This document shows, one piece after another, positions 41,127 to 50,942 of a stretch of DNA of 64,000 nt. The notes beneath the pieces were generated by a model. It was not told the origin of the DNA and ran no database searches. It was given only the letters and a program-made list of their open reading frames with translations. The stretch's first letter is position 1. Every line of letters starts with the position of its first letter. The translations under genes were made by a program, and so were the position numbers. The stretch is from Thermoflavifilum sp. (GTDB lineage: Bacteria > Bacteroidota > Bacteroidia > Chitinophagales > Chitinophagaceae): NCBI GenBank assembly GCA_023511875.1, contig JAIMAQ010000002.1:1-64000 (forward strand), read 5' to 3'.

Positions 41127-42485
41127 ATGCCATCGGGTCATCGTAAAGCCATACAGTATGCACTTATTGCAGCATTAGGTGGATTTTTGTTTGGATTTGA
41201 TACAGCAGTTATTTCTGGCGTAGAAAAAACCATACAACAGCTTTGGCACCTTAGTGATCTTTGGCATGGTTTTACGGTATCGGCTGCATTGTTTGGAACA
41301 GCTTTTGGCGCTTTGTTTTCGGGTAGGCCAGCCGAGCGATTGGGTCGAAAAAAGATGTTGCAGTTCATTGGTTTTTTGTATGCTTTCACCTCTATTGCTA
41401 CGGCATTAAGTCATCATTGGATTGACTTTATTGTGTTTCGTTTTTTAGGAGGCTTGGCTGTAGGCGCCTCATCGGTAGTGGGGCCCATGTATATTTCCGA
41501 GATTTCCCCAGCCAGGCTTAGAGGTAGGTTGGTTGGGTTTTTTCAGTTGAATATTGTGGTGGGCATTTTGGTGGCTTTTTTGTCGAATTATTTTCTATTA
41601 AAATATTTAGGGTCAGGTTCTTGGCGGTGGATGTTGGGCGTACAAGCGGTACCTGCATTGATTTTTTTTGGATGGGTGTTTTTCATTCCCGAAAGTCCTC
41701 GTTGGTTGATCGGGCACGATCAGTTGGACCGAGCACGTGTGGTATTGCAAAAATTACAAGTGCAACACGTAGAAGAAACATTGCAAGAAATTCGGCAATC
41801 GTTACAACATCGAGAAGACTTAGTGAAGGAAAAACTCTGGCAGAAAAAATATGCGCGCCCTATAGCTTATGCCATGTTGCTAGCGATGTTTAATCAACTG
41901 TCGGGGATCAATGCGATTTTATATTATGCACCACGCATTTTTGAGATGACGGGTATCAGAGCCAATCTGGCCTTTTTGCAAGCCATGTTAGTGGGTTTTA
42001 CCAATTTTGTGTTTACCATCATAGCCATGTCGGTCATAGATCGGGCAGGTCGTAAAACCCTGCTCATCATTGGGTCGCTTGGGATGATTTTATTTTTAGG
42101 GCTTACGGCCAATGCCTTTTTTCAAGATGTTCATGGGGGATATGCCGTGATGATTTATCTCATTGGGTTTATAGCCTTTTTTGCTTTTTCGCAAGGCGCG
42201 GTTATTTGGGTGTTCATATCCGAAATATTTCCCAACAAAGTACGCTCAAAAGGGCAGGCAATTGGGAGTACTACTCATTGGACGATGGATATCCTTATTT
42301 CTTGGCTATTTCCTTGGATGGCAGCCACTCTGGGAGGAGGTGCCAGCTTTCTCATTTTTGCTGGCATGATGGTGTTGCAACTCATCTTTGTCTGGCGCTT
42401 TTTACCAGAAACTCGAGGCAAATCGCTCGAGCAAATTCAAGCGGCATTGGGTATCGACGTGAAACCGAGTGAGGTCTCTGTCTAA
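41127..42485 (+). CDS. Sugar porter family MFS transporter
   Basis: GGFLFGFDTAVISG, RFLGGLAVGASSVVGPMYISEISPARLRGRLV, PESPRWL, PETRGKSLEQI; MPSGHRK start at 41127. Confidence 0.94.
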   Translation: MPSGHRKAIQYALIAALGGFLFGFDTAVISGVEKTIQQLWHLSDLWHGFTVSAALFGTAFGALFSGRPAERLGRKKMLQFIGFLYAFTSIATALSHHWIDFIVFRFLGGLAVGASSVVGPMYISEISPARLRGRLVGFFQLNIVVGILVAFLSNYFLLKYLGSGSWRWMLGVQAVPALIFFGWVFFIPESPRWLIGHDQLDRARVVLQKLQVQHVEETLQEIRQSLQHREDLVKEKLWQKKYARPIAYAMLLAMFNQLSGINAILYYAPRIFEMTGIRANLAFLQAMLVGFTNFVFTIIAMSVIDRAGRKTLLIIGSLGMILFLGLTANAFFQDVHGGYAVMIYLIGFIAFFAFSQGAVIWVFISEIFPNKVRSKGQAIGSTTHWTMDILISWLFPWMAATLGGGASFLIFAGMMVLQLIFVWRFLPETRGKSLEQIQAALGIDVKPSEVSV

Positions 42486-43321
42486 GACCATTCTTGAGCA
42501 GCTTTTTCTTGCTTTATTACTCTTGCTGAAATACCAATGCTGAGTTCGTACAGCAAATACAAAGGAAAAGCGATAATGAGCTGGCTGGTAATATCGGGCG
42601 GAGCAATAAATGCGGCGAGCACAACGATTACCAAGATAGCATGCCGGCGATAAGTTTTCATGAATTGAGGAGTAATCAATCCAATTTTCGTCAGAAAATA
42701 CACCAGAATAGGCAATTCAAAAATACAGCCCAACCCAATTACCAGTTGGGATAGCATGCTCAAGTAACTCTGCACAGTAAATATGTTCTCGAATTGATTG
42801 GAAATTTTATAATTCGCAAAAAAGGTAAGTGCATAAGGAGCAATGAGAAAATACCCAAATGAAACACCTAGGAAAAACAATAATGAAGTCCAGAAGACAA
42901 GGCCACGGGCATATCGGATTTCTTGAGGAGTGAGTGCGGGTTTGATAAAACGCCAAAATTCCCATAAAATATAAGGAACCGATACAATGACGCCTATCAC
43001 CACCGATGAAGTTAAGCTCAACATGAATTGACCCGATACTTCCAGGTTTTGAAAATGAATATCGAGTGATTGCAGACACAGTTTATTGCCCAGATGCAAG
43101 GCCTGATCAATATGACATAATATCCGATAGGTAATGAAATCGGGGTGGGTAGGACCCATAATGATATCATTATAAATCTGGTGAATGAAGATAAACACGA
43201 GAGTGGCAGCCACAATAACGGCGATCAACGAACGAATAATATGCCAACGAAGTTCTTCTAGATGATCGAAAAACGACATTTCAGCCTTATCGGGGTTGTT
43301 TTTAAACAGCTGCCGAAACAT
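42482..43321 (-). CDS. tatC: Sec-independent protein translocase TatC
   Basis: MSFFDHLEELRWHIIRSL, PYILWEFWRFIKPALTPQE, FELPILVYFL. Confidence 0.95.
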   Translation of the reverse strand: MFRQLFKNNPDKAEMSFFDHLEELRWHIIRSLIAVIVAATLVFIFIHQIYNDIIMGPTHPDFITYRILCHIDQALHLGNKLCLQSLDIHFQNLEVSGQFMLSLTSSVVIGVIVSVPYILWEFWRFIKPALTPQEIRYARGLVFWTSLLFFLGVSFGYFLIAPYALTFFANYKISNQFENIFTVQSYLSMLSQLVIGLGCIFELPILVYFLTKIGLITPQFMKTYRRHAILVIVVLAAFIAPPDITSQLIIAFPLYLLYELSIGISARVIKQEKAAQEWS

Positions 43322-43374
43322 ATATTGCGATTAAAAGCTGGGCAAATTTACGGGAAAAGGCCTTTCTTGCTGGT

Positions 43375-46300
43375 TTAAGCAGGAATATTAGCTGCAGGAG
43401 CTATCTGTACATTTCCTGTTCGTTTAAGCGCACCCCAATGTTGCAACTCTCCTTTAATAGCTTTTTTGATGGCTTTGATCACAACTACATACATGAATAC
43501 CCGATATATGAATCGTTGGGGAATTACCCAAACCAACTTACGGTAGTTGGCCTTTTCAAAGGCAAAAGCCAACCAGGCTGCTGCTGCATCTACCATCAAA
43601 AAGATCAGATAGTATTCGAGAATATGAATTTTGCTGGCTACATTTAAAAAAATCAATCCGAACAACAAAATGATATCGGCCAATGGAGCCAGCAAGGGAA
43701 GCAGGATTTGGAAAATCAAGATATTGGGTAGGGCTATCCATCCCAGGCTGCCATAGTGGCTATTGAAACAAGCATCGCGGTTTTTCCAAAAGCTTTGCAT
43801 GATACCAAAACACCAACGAAATCGTTGCTTGAAAAGCATTTTCCAGGTTTCTGGGGCTTCTGTGTAAGAAATAGCTTCTGCACAATGACGAATGCGGTAC
43901 CCTTTTCGAAGAATGCGAATAGTGAGGTCGCAATCTTCGGCAAGAGTGTCTGAAGTAAAACCTCCAGCATCCAGAATAGCCGACTTGCGAAAAGCACCAA
44001 TAGCCCCCGGAACCACTGTAATGCAATTGAGCAGGTCAAAAGCCCTACGGTCAAAATTTTGGCTGGTGATATATTCAATAGATTGCCAACGAGTAAGTAT
44101 GTTTACTTCGTTGCCTACCTTCACATTGCCGGCCACAGCACCCACCCGTTCATCGGTAAACATATTCATCAGTGCAGTAATAGCATCGGTTTTCAGCTGA
44201 GTATCGGCATCTATGCATACTACAAAATCGCCAGCTGCATGAGCGATACCGTAGTTTAATGCGGAAGCTTTTCCCCCGTTGGGTTTGGTATAAATATGCA
44301 CCAGGGGATGGCTAGCAAAGCTAGCTTCCATAACCTTCAGGGTATTGTCGGTAGAACCATCGTCAACGCAAATTATTTCCAATGGTCGATAATCATTGTT
44401 TAATATGGTGCGAATGGTGCGAACAATGTTTACTTCTTCGTTGTATGCCGGAATGATCACGCTCACCAAAGGCTTGCTAGCCTCAGGAAGGCTATGGGGT
44501 ATCAATTTTTCCCGCCGAGATTCTTTCCAGGCTAGAATGGCCATGAATACAATTCGCCCCAACGAAAGCACAATACCTACCATAAATAAGGCCCAAAGCA
44601 AGTTATTGATCCAGTAGGTACAGGTAGCGAAGAAGTAATTGAGCTTGATGAGATAGTAATCTCTTTTATTTTTGATGGGGGGCATCAATTGTTCACGGGT
44701 TTTACCCATCAGGTCCCCTACAGTCGTGAATTGATAACCATGCGCCTTGAAATAATGAATAATACGGGGTAAGGCTTCTACGGTGGCTTCCCGATTACCT
44801 CCAGCATCGTGTAGTAAAATGATATTGCCTCGATCTTGCATGCGCACTACCCGGTTGAAAATAGTATCGGCGTTTACTCCATCTTCTACATCCCAGTCTT
44901 CTGGGTCTATATTTTCACCAATGGTGTAATAGTTGAGCTTCCGTGCAAGCGCTACTGGGATCAATTCCACCATGAGATGAGGTTCTGAATCTGCGTTGTA
45001 TGGAGCACGAAACAAGATAGTAGAATGACCCGTAATGCATTCAATCAATAGTCTTGTGGCTTGAATCTCATAGATGGCTAACTTAGGAGGCAGAGCGGCT
45101 ATATTGGGATGAGTGAAGGTGTGATCTCCAATTTCAAAGCCATCGCGAAATTCACGTTTTACCAGAGGTATATTATTTTCGGCATTGATACCTACTAAAA
45201 AAAATGCAGCAGGTACATGTTCTTTTTCCAGAATATCTAAGATTCGAGGGGTATAGCGGGGATCAGGGCCATCGTCGAAAGTCAGTACCAGTTTCTTTTG
45301 AGCTGCCCCAAATTGACGAATCACAAATGTAGAGGGTAGTGTCACATAATGTTGCTCAGCAATGAGCATATCAGGGGTATCGATTTTCAGTTCAATTTTC
45401 CCTGCTTCAGGAGTGGCCAGCACATCTAATATTTCGCCTTCTCCCAGGTAGTCGACGTCGTTTGATAGGGTAACACTGGAGAATTTGCTAAAATCAATCG
45501 GTTTAAGTGCTATGGCCGAGTCGCTCAAGTCGCGGGTGTAGAAGTTCCATAGCCTATTGTCTTCCGAGCCCAGCCGCCAAAAACATACTCCCGCCAGGTC
45601 ATCTTCGGCTGCAAAACGCATGGTATTGAAGTTAGTAGCTGCATCGGTAAAATACACATCATGTTTCACCGAGTCATCGTCAAAATAGCTATAGTGAAGG
45701 TTATAGCTATCGTTGTCAAATTGTATTTGGGCATGATGTTCTTTAGCCAGGCTAAGGGCTTCTTGATAGGTGAGATTAGCCGCTTGCGATTGCTCAGGCC
45801 AGTCGTATCCATACGATGCCAGCCCAAGGATTATTTTTTCAGAAGGTACTTGATTACCGATAGCATCTAGGGCTCCTTCTATCCAATGTTGATCACTGAT
45901 AGGTCCCGGCATGCTCTGGTCATTGTGTTCGTCATAAGCCATAACTACCAGATAGTCTGATACTTCGGCCAAGCGGCCATAATCATAATCTTCGTTGAAA
46001 GGAGGGACGTCTATGGTCACCAGTAAGCCCGCCGGGTGTAAGGAATCGTAGAGCTGGCGTTGAAAAGCCACTAATGCATCATTATTGTTCTCGATCAGGT
46101 TTTCGAAGTCTATATTTACTCCAGCGAAATGATTTTGTATCAATAATTGCTTGAGTTGATGAATGATGCGTTTGCGCAAACCAGCTTGATGCAATAGGCG
46201 ATGAACCGATTTGCCGTCGAAATCATCGTTAAAATGGTTAGAAAGTATGGGCAATATATGTAAGCTGCTATCGCGCATAATTTTTAAAGCAGCTGGGTCT

Positions 46301-46770
46301 ATGCGAGTTTGGAGCGTGTCGGATGGAGTGAGGAAAATCCATTCTGGGAAAATCATATTGAGCTTGCCTGCATTGTTCTTCAAGGAAAAAAATGATTGTG
46401 CATCCCAAGGCACATAAAACGCCGCACGGATTTGTTGGGTTGGTATGAGTGCTTTTTTTTCATGATGGGTTTTGTTTGAGTGAGCTTGCCTTAGCTTGTG
46501 TTGCTGCTGAATAAACTGTTGAAAGCTTTGCAGTTTCAGGTTTTTGCGGGTGATAAATGTGGTAGGGTCGTTCGGGTTTAAAATTCTTTTATACACTTCG
46601 TTTTTATCGCGCAAACGGGGAAGCGAAGGATTAGTGGCATTGATGAGTGCAATGAAGAATATGATTAGGAAAAATAAAGCAATAGCAAGTAAGATCCTTA
46701 ATGTCCATTTCACTCGATTCCAGCGGCCGGGATGATTGGTTTGAAATATTTGTCTGTAAGCCGTTTCCAT
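43375..46770 (-). CDS. Trimodular GH18-like / NodB polysaccharide deacetylase / GT2 glycosyltransferase
   Basis: GVNIDFENLI and VVMAYDEHND (GH18-like); KLVLTFDDGPDPRYTPRILDIL and GDHTFTHPNI (NodB); VIIPAYNEEVNIVRTI, DDGST, QRFRWCFG (GT2). Confidence 0.9.
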   Translation of the reverse strand: METAYRQIFQTNHPGRWNRVKWTLRILLAIALFFLIIFFIALINATNPSLPRLRDKNEVYKRILNPNDPTTFITRKNLKLQSFQQFIQQQHKLRQAHSNKTHHEKKALIPTQQIRAAFYVPWDAQSFFSLKNNAGKLNMIFPEWIFLTPSDTLQTRIDPAALKIMRDSSLHILPILSNHFNDDFDGKSVHRLLHQAGLRKRIIHQLKQLLIQNHFAGVNIDFENLIENNNDALVAFQRQLYDSLHPAGLLVTIDVPPFNEDYDYGRLAEVSDYLVVMAYDEHNDQSMPGPISDQHWIEGALDAIGNQVPSEKIILGLASYGYDWPEQSQAANLTYQEALSLAKEHHAQIQFDNDSYNLHYSYFDDDSVKHDVYFTDAATNFNTMRFAAEDDLAGVCFWRLGSEDNRLWNFYTRDLSDSAIALKPIDFSKFSSVTLSNDVDYLGEGEILDVLATPEAGKIELKIDTPDMLIAEQHYVTLPSTFVIRQFGAAQKKLVLTFDDGPDPRYTPRILDILEKEHVPAAFFLVGINAENNIPLVKREFRDGFEIGDHTFTHPNIAALPPKLAIYEIQATRLLIECITGHSTILFRAPYNADSEPHLMVELIPVALARKLNYYTIGENIDPEDWDVEDGVNADTIFNRVVRMQDRGNIILLHDAGGNREATVEALPRIIHYFKAHGYQFTTVGDLMGKTREQLMPPIKNKRDYYLIKLNYFFATCTYWINNLLWALFMVGIVLSLGRIVFMAILAWKESRREKLIPHSLPEASKPLVSVIIPAYNEEVNIVRTIRTILNNDYRPLEIICVDDGSTDNTLKVMEASFASHPLVHIYTKPNGGKASALNYGIAHAAGDFVVCIDADTQLKTDAITALMNMFTDERVGAVAGNVKVGNEVNILTRWQSIEYITSQNFDRRAFDLLNCITVVPGAIGAFRKSAILDAGGFTSDTLAEDCDLTIRILRKGYRIRHCAEAISYTEAPETWKMLFKQRFRWCFGIMQSFWKNRDACFNSHYGSLGWIALPNILIFQILLPLLAPLADIILLFGLIFLNVASKIHILEYYLIFLMVDAAAAWLAFAFEKANYRKLVWVIPQRFIYRVFMYVVVIKAIKKAIKGELQHWGALKRTGNVQIAPAANIPA

Positions 46771-46785
46771 GTTAAGTATCGATAA

Positions 46786-46821
46786 AAAAATTAGCCCGCT
46801 CAAGAAGACTCAAGAGCAGGC
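46786..46821 (-). terminator. Terminator-like hairpin directly upstream of the trimodular gene
   Basis: minus strand GCCTGCTC-N12-GAGCGGGC then TAATTTTTTT. Confidence 0.5.
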
Positions 46822-46981
46822 CTTTCATCCATTGTTTGTTAACCCCAAAAACTTTTGTGAAATAACGAAATATTCTGAATAAAAACAAATTGCGTTTTCA
46901 CCAGTAGCAGCAAAATTAACACCAGTGCTTAAACTGGAGTACAAAAATATAAAAGTTTAACAATCATGCAACAATTGTCGC

Positions 46982-48250
46982 TTACTCCAATACTCGCAGC
47001 TTAACAGTCTCAATGCGGGTTTCGGAAACATGAATAATTTCAAATTCAAATCTATCGATAATAATCCGTTCTTTTTCTCGAGGAATGGTTTCATGATAAG
47101 CGATGATGAGGCCAGAAAGTGTTTCACTGTCTTCTTTGGGCAAGCCAAACTGATATTTTTCATTAAGGTAATCGATTTCTAGGCGTCCGGAAAAGAGGTA
47201 TTCATTTTCAGCAAGTTGTTGCTCAATCAGCCCTTTCTGGTCGTGTTCATCACGGAACTCGCCAAAAATCTCTTCCAGCACATCTTCTATCGTTACAATA
47301 CCCGCTGTGCCACCAAATTCGTCTACTACCCAGGCAATGGTTTTTCGGGTTTCGATGAATTTATGTATCAGGTCTACTGCCCGCATTGTTTCGGGAACGG
47401 CTGGAATTTCGTGGATTATTTTATTGAGATGAGTGGGTTTAGAGAAAAAATCTAACTGATGCACATAACCTTTCACGTTATCGATATTGTCTTCATATAC
47501 CACAATTTTAGATAATTTGGAGTCAACGCATTTTTCTAAAGCTTCTTCCACCGTGCTAGAAAGCGGTATAGCCACAATTTCGTTGCGAGGCACCATACAC
47601 TCGCGTACTTTCACATGTACCAAAGCCAATGCATTTTCAAACAACTTGGTATTGAGTTCTTGACGAGTAATTGATCCTGGATTTTCGCGCATAAACTGAT
47701 AGAGTTCCATCTTGCTAAACACCAACTTGCGATCGGAAATACGGGCATTAAACAAGTAAATAAGTATCCATTCGGCAGCACCAATCAAGCTATTGACAAG
47801 AGGTTGTAGGAGTTTATAGAATCCGTAAAAGGGGATGATGCATAATTTCAATAAGGTATCGGCCTTGGCTTTAAACAAAATTCTGGGCAAAAACTCCCCG
47901 ACAGATAGGATCAAGAGGCTAGAAAGAAGAATTTCTACGGCAAGTTTCAGATAAGGAGTGTTTAATGCGCCCCGAAAGATAGTTTCCCAAAAAGGTTGAA
48001 GCGTATTAAATACGACTGTACCGTAAATAACGAGCATGATATTGACCCCCACGATGCTAGCTCCTACCAGCTGGTCGGGATTTTGGATAAAATGATCCAA
48101 CACAAATCGCATGAGCCGGCCTCCCTTTTTCTTGCGAACCTCTAGACTCAATTTGTTGGCCGAGAAAAAAGCAGTTTCTGTGCCCGTAAAGAAAGCGGTG
48201 AGTAGCAGCAGTAGAATCAAGACAAGTCCAGAGGCCTGATAGGTATCCAT
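46982..48250 (-). CDS. CNNM/CBS-domain membrane protein (hemolysin-like, GldE-like)
   Basis: DUF21-like TM region (FFTGTETAFFSANKLSLE), CBS pair, VVDEFGGTAGIVTIEDVLEEIFGEFRDEHD. Confidence 0.85.
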   Translation of the reverse strand: MDTYQASGLVLILLLLLTAFFTGTETAFFSANKLSLEVRKKKGGRLMRFVLDHFIQNPDQLVGASIVGVNIMLVIYGTVVFNTLQPFWETIFRGALNTPYLKLAVEILLSSLLILSVGEFLPRILFKAKADTLLKLCIIPFYGFYKLLQPLVNSLIGAAEWILIYLFNARISDRKLVFSKMELYQFMRENPGSITRQELNTKLFENALALVHVKVRECMVPRNEIVAIPLSSTVEEALEKCVDSKLSKIVVYEDNIDNVKGYVHQLDFFSKPTHLNKIIHEIPAVPETMRAVDLIHKFIETRKTIAWVVDEFGGTAGIVTIEDVLEEIFGEFRDEHDQKGLIEQQLAENEYLFSGRLEIDYLNEKYQFGLPKEDSETLSGLIIAYHETIPREKERIIIDRFEFEIIHVSETRIETVKLRVLE

Positions 48251-48276
48251 ACAGGGTTTGCTGACTGAAGCTAAAA

Positions 48277-48900
48277 TTAGGGATTTTCTTTGTGGAAAAC
48301 TTGCGCAATGAAAGGACTCACAATTTTTTCTGCTTGGGAAAGGGCATGCGTGAGAGAGTCATTGTAAATGATGTGGTGAAATCGGGGAGCATACGACAGC
48401 TCTTCTGCTGCCTTTTGAAGGCGCTCTTCTAAAGAGATAGAGGTTTCAGAACCTCTGTTGATGAGCCTTTCTCGCAATACTTCTAATGATGGAGGCTGAA
48501 TAAATAGAGATAACGATTGATCGGGGTATTTTTCTAAAAGTCGTAAGGCTCCACGTACATCAATGTCTACCAAAGGGATCTGGTGTTGGTTCCAAATTCT
48601 TTCCAGTTCGCTGATGAGCGTGCCGTAGTATTTGCCTGCATATACCATTTCATATTCAGCAAAAGCACCTTCTTGGATTTTTTGCTGAAAAGCTTCTGGC
48701 GTGAGAAAATAATAATCGCGGCCATTCACTTCATGAGCACGTGGCGGCCTTGTGCAAGCAGATACCGAAAAGTCTAATTCAGGAAATCGGTTTAGGAGGT
48801 GATGCACAATAGTAGTTTTTCCAGATCCTGAGGGAGCGGTGACGATGAGCAGTGGATGAAAAGAGGTATTTTCAGAATGTTGATGCGTAGTATGATCCAT
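48277..48900 (-). CDS. gmk: Guanylate kinase
   Basis: LIVTAPSGSGKTTIVHHLLNRFPELDFSVSACTRPPRAHEVNGRDYYFLTPEAF. Confidence 0.95.
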   Translation of the reverse strand: MDHTTHQHSENTSFHPLLIVTAPSGSGKTTIVHHLLNRFPELDFSVSACTRPPRAHEVNGRDYYFLTPEAFQQKIQEGAFAEYEMVYAGKYYGTLISELERIWNQHQIPLVDIDVRGALRLLEKYPDQSLSLFIQPPSLEVLRERLINRGSETSISLEERLQKAAEELSYAPRFHHIIYNDSLTHALSQAEKIVSPFIAQVFHKENP

Positions 48901-48901
48901 A

Positions 48902-50212
48902 TCATGATATCTCTATCCGTCGGATGTGGGCTCCTAAAGCTTGCAAGCGCTGATCTATAGCTTCGTATCCTCGGTCAATTTGTTCTACATTATAAATTGT
49001 ACTAGTTCCCTCAGCACTCAATGCAGCAATGAGCAAGGCTACTCCAGCGCGAATATCGGGGGAGGTCATAGTTATTGCTCGAAGGGGATATTCGTGGTCG
49101 AGCCCAATGACTACGGCTCGGTGTGGATCACAAAGGATGATCCGCGCCCCCATATCGATTAATTTATCTACGAAGAATAATCGACTTTCAAACATTTTTT
49201 GGTGGATTAACACGCTGCCACGAGCCTGTGTGGCCACTACCAGCATGATGCTCAACAAGTCGGGCGTAAAGCCTGGCCAGGGATGGTCGTATATAGTGGG
49301 AATAGAGCCATCTAGAAAATGTCTCACCTGGTAATGTGCTTGCCGAGGAACGAAGATATCGTCTTGCTCGATGATGAGTTCAATTCCTAGTTGGCGAAAC
49401 TTATCGGGAATTTGTCCCAGATGAGCTACTCCCGCATGGCAGATGCGAATCTCTCCACCCGTCATAGCGGCCATGCCAATGAAAGAGCCTATTTCAATCA
49501 TGTCGGGTAAGATATGATGGGTGCACCCCCCCAATTCATTCACTCCTTCAATGGTGAGCAAGTTAGAGCCTATGCCTTGAATGCGAGCTCCCATACGCAC
49601 CAGCATTCGACAAAGCTGTTGAACATAGGGTTCGCAAGCTGCATGATAAAGGGTGGTAGTGCCTTTGGCGCATACAGCAGCCATGATTAAATTGGCTGTG
49701 CCGGTAACTGAGGGCTCATCGAGCAATACATAATTGCCCTTCAAGCCAGAGCTGTGCAGCTCGTAATAAAAATCCCGATATTGGAAAGTTACACCCAATC
49801 GTTGTAGGCCGAGCAAATGGGTATCGAGCCGGCGTCTCCCAATTTTATCACCACCCGGACTGGCCATGATAGCTTTACCCATTCTGGCTAATAAAGGGCC
49901 AGCCAACAACACAATACCCCGTAGTCGGGATGATTTTTTCCGAAAAGATTCGCTTCTCAAGTATTCAAAATCAATGTCTCGTGCCTGGAAAGTGTATTGA
50001 TGGGAATCATGTTGCTTAATGTCGACCCCCAGCTCACGAAGAATATCTATCATGAGGTTGACATCGGCAATGTTGGGTATATTGTGAATGGTAACGGCTT
50101 CTCGGGTCAACAGTGTGGCCGCAATCACCTGCAGCGCTTCATTTTTAGCTCCCTGGGGTACAATTCTTCCCTGAAGTGCCTCTCCTCCGGTAACTTCGAG
50201 AACTGTACTCAC
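48902..50212 (-). CDS. murA: UDP-N-acetylglucosamine 1-carboxyvinyltransferase
   Basis: GGEALQGRIVPQGAKNEALQVIAATLLT, SPGGDKIGRRRLDTHL; GTG start overlapping the upstream TGA (GTGA). Confidence 0.95.
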   Translation of the reverse strand: MSTVLEVTGGEALQGRIVPQGAKNEALQVIAATLLTREAVTIHNIPNIADVNLMIDILRELGVDIKQHDSHQYTFQARDIDFEYLRSESFRKKSSRLRGIVLLAGPLLARMGKAIMASPGGDKIGRRRLDTHLLGLQRLGVTFQYRDFYYELHSSGLKGNYVLLDEPSVTGTANLIMAAVCAKGTTTLYHAACEPYVQQLCRMLVRMGARIQGIGSNLLTIEGVNELGGCTHHILPDMIEIGSFIGMAAMTGGEIRICHAGVAHLGQIPDKFRQLGIELIIEQDDIFVPRQAHYQVRHFLDGSIPTIYDHPWPGFTPDLLSIMLVVATQARGSVLIHQKMFESRLFFVDKLIDMGARIILCDPHRAVVIGLDHEYPLRAITMTSPDIRAGVALLIAALSAEGTSTIYNVEQIDRGYEAIDQRLQALGAHIRRIEIS

Positions 50213-50841
50213 TTGTTTCGATTTTTGTTGTATTTGTTGTATTTGTTGTATTTCCCGTTGAATTTGTTGTAACGGCGTTTTGAAGATCGATAAGGTTCTC
50301 CCGAATAATTGGCCATCGATATGCCTGGCTGGTAATCGAGTTGGTTATGGGTGATGGCAGCTAACTCACTCTTGATCATATCATCGTGTACATTTTCTTT
50401 GTGCCAGTTGTTGTATGCCAGCTTCATATAATTGCCAATAACCTGGGCAAAGGCTGCACGCCTGTCTGGGTCGGGCTCTTGTAAGGCTTTTTCAATCAAC
50501 ATCTCGAGATTCTTCCCCAAATGGCTATAACGGGGGTGGCGTTTTGGGTAGGGCAGCGGAGCAGGCTTGGGCTTAAGCAATTCGCGGGTGGGTTTAGGAT
50601 ATGGGGAGTCTACATCAAGTTTAAAATCGGAGATCAAAAACAAATGATCCCAAAGTTTATGTCGGAAATCTTCCACATTTCGAAGTTGTGGGTTTAAGGT
50701 GCCCATCAGCTCGATCACGGCAAGAGCGTTTCGTTGCCTTTTTTCCTTGTCTTCAATGGTGAGCAGGTATTCAATCATCTTCTGAATATTCCGCCCATAT
50801 TCCCGAATTACCAGCGGGGTGCGGGTGGTGTTATACTCCAT
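50209..50841 (-). CDS. DUF4290 family protein with NKY-repeat tail
   Basis: YNTTRTPLVIREYGRNIQKMIEYLLTIEDKEKRQRNA; C-terminal NKFNGKYNKYNKYNKNRNK. Confidence 0.85.
   Translation of the reverse strand: MEYNTTRTPLVIREYGRNIQKMIEYLLTIEDKEKRQRNALAVIELMGTLNPQLRNVEDFRHKLWDHLFLISDFKLDVDSPYPKPTRELLKPKPAPLPYPKRHPRYSHLGKNLEMLIEKALQEPDPDRRAAFAQVIGNYMKLAYNNWHKENVHDDMIKSELAAITHNQLDYQPGISMANYSGEPYRSSKRRYNKFNGKYNKYNKYNKNRNK
50224..50272. repeat. Short tandem repeat, about 9-nt unit (TTTGTTGTA)
   Basis: tttttgttgtatttgttgtatttgttgtatttcccgttgaatttgttgtaa. Confidence 0.8.
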
Positions 50842-50912
50842 GAAGAATCTTTTTGCAAACCTACACGAATTCTTTTATAGCGCCAAGCAACTTGAATATA
50901 GAGAGGAGAATT

Positions 50913-50920
50913 TATCTTTG
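50913..50920 (+). promoter_or_regulatory. -7 box of the SDR gene
   Basis: TTG-N18-TATCTTTG, 23 nt before ATG 50943. Confidence 0.5.
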
Positions 50921-50942
50921 AAAAAAAGCGAATACCATACTC

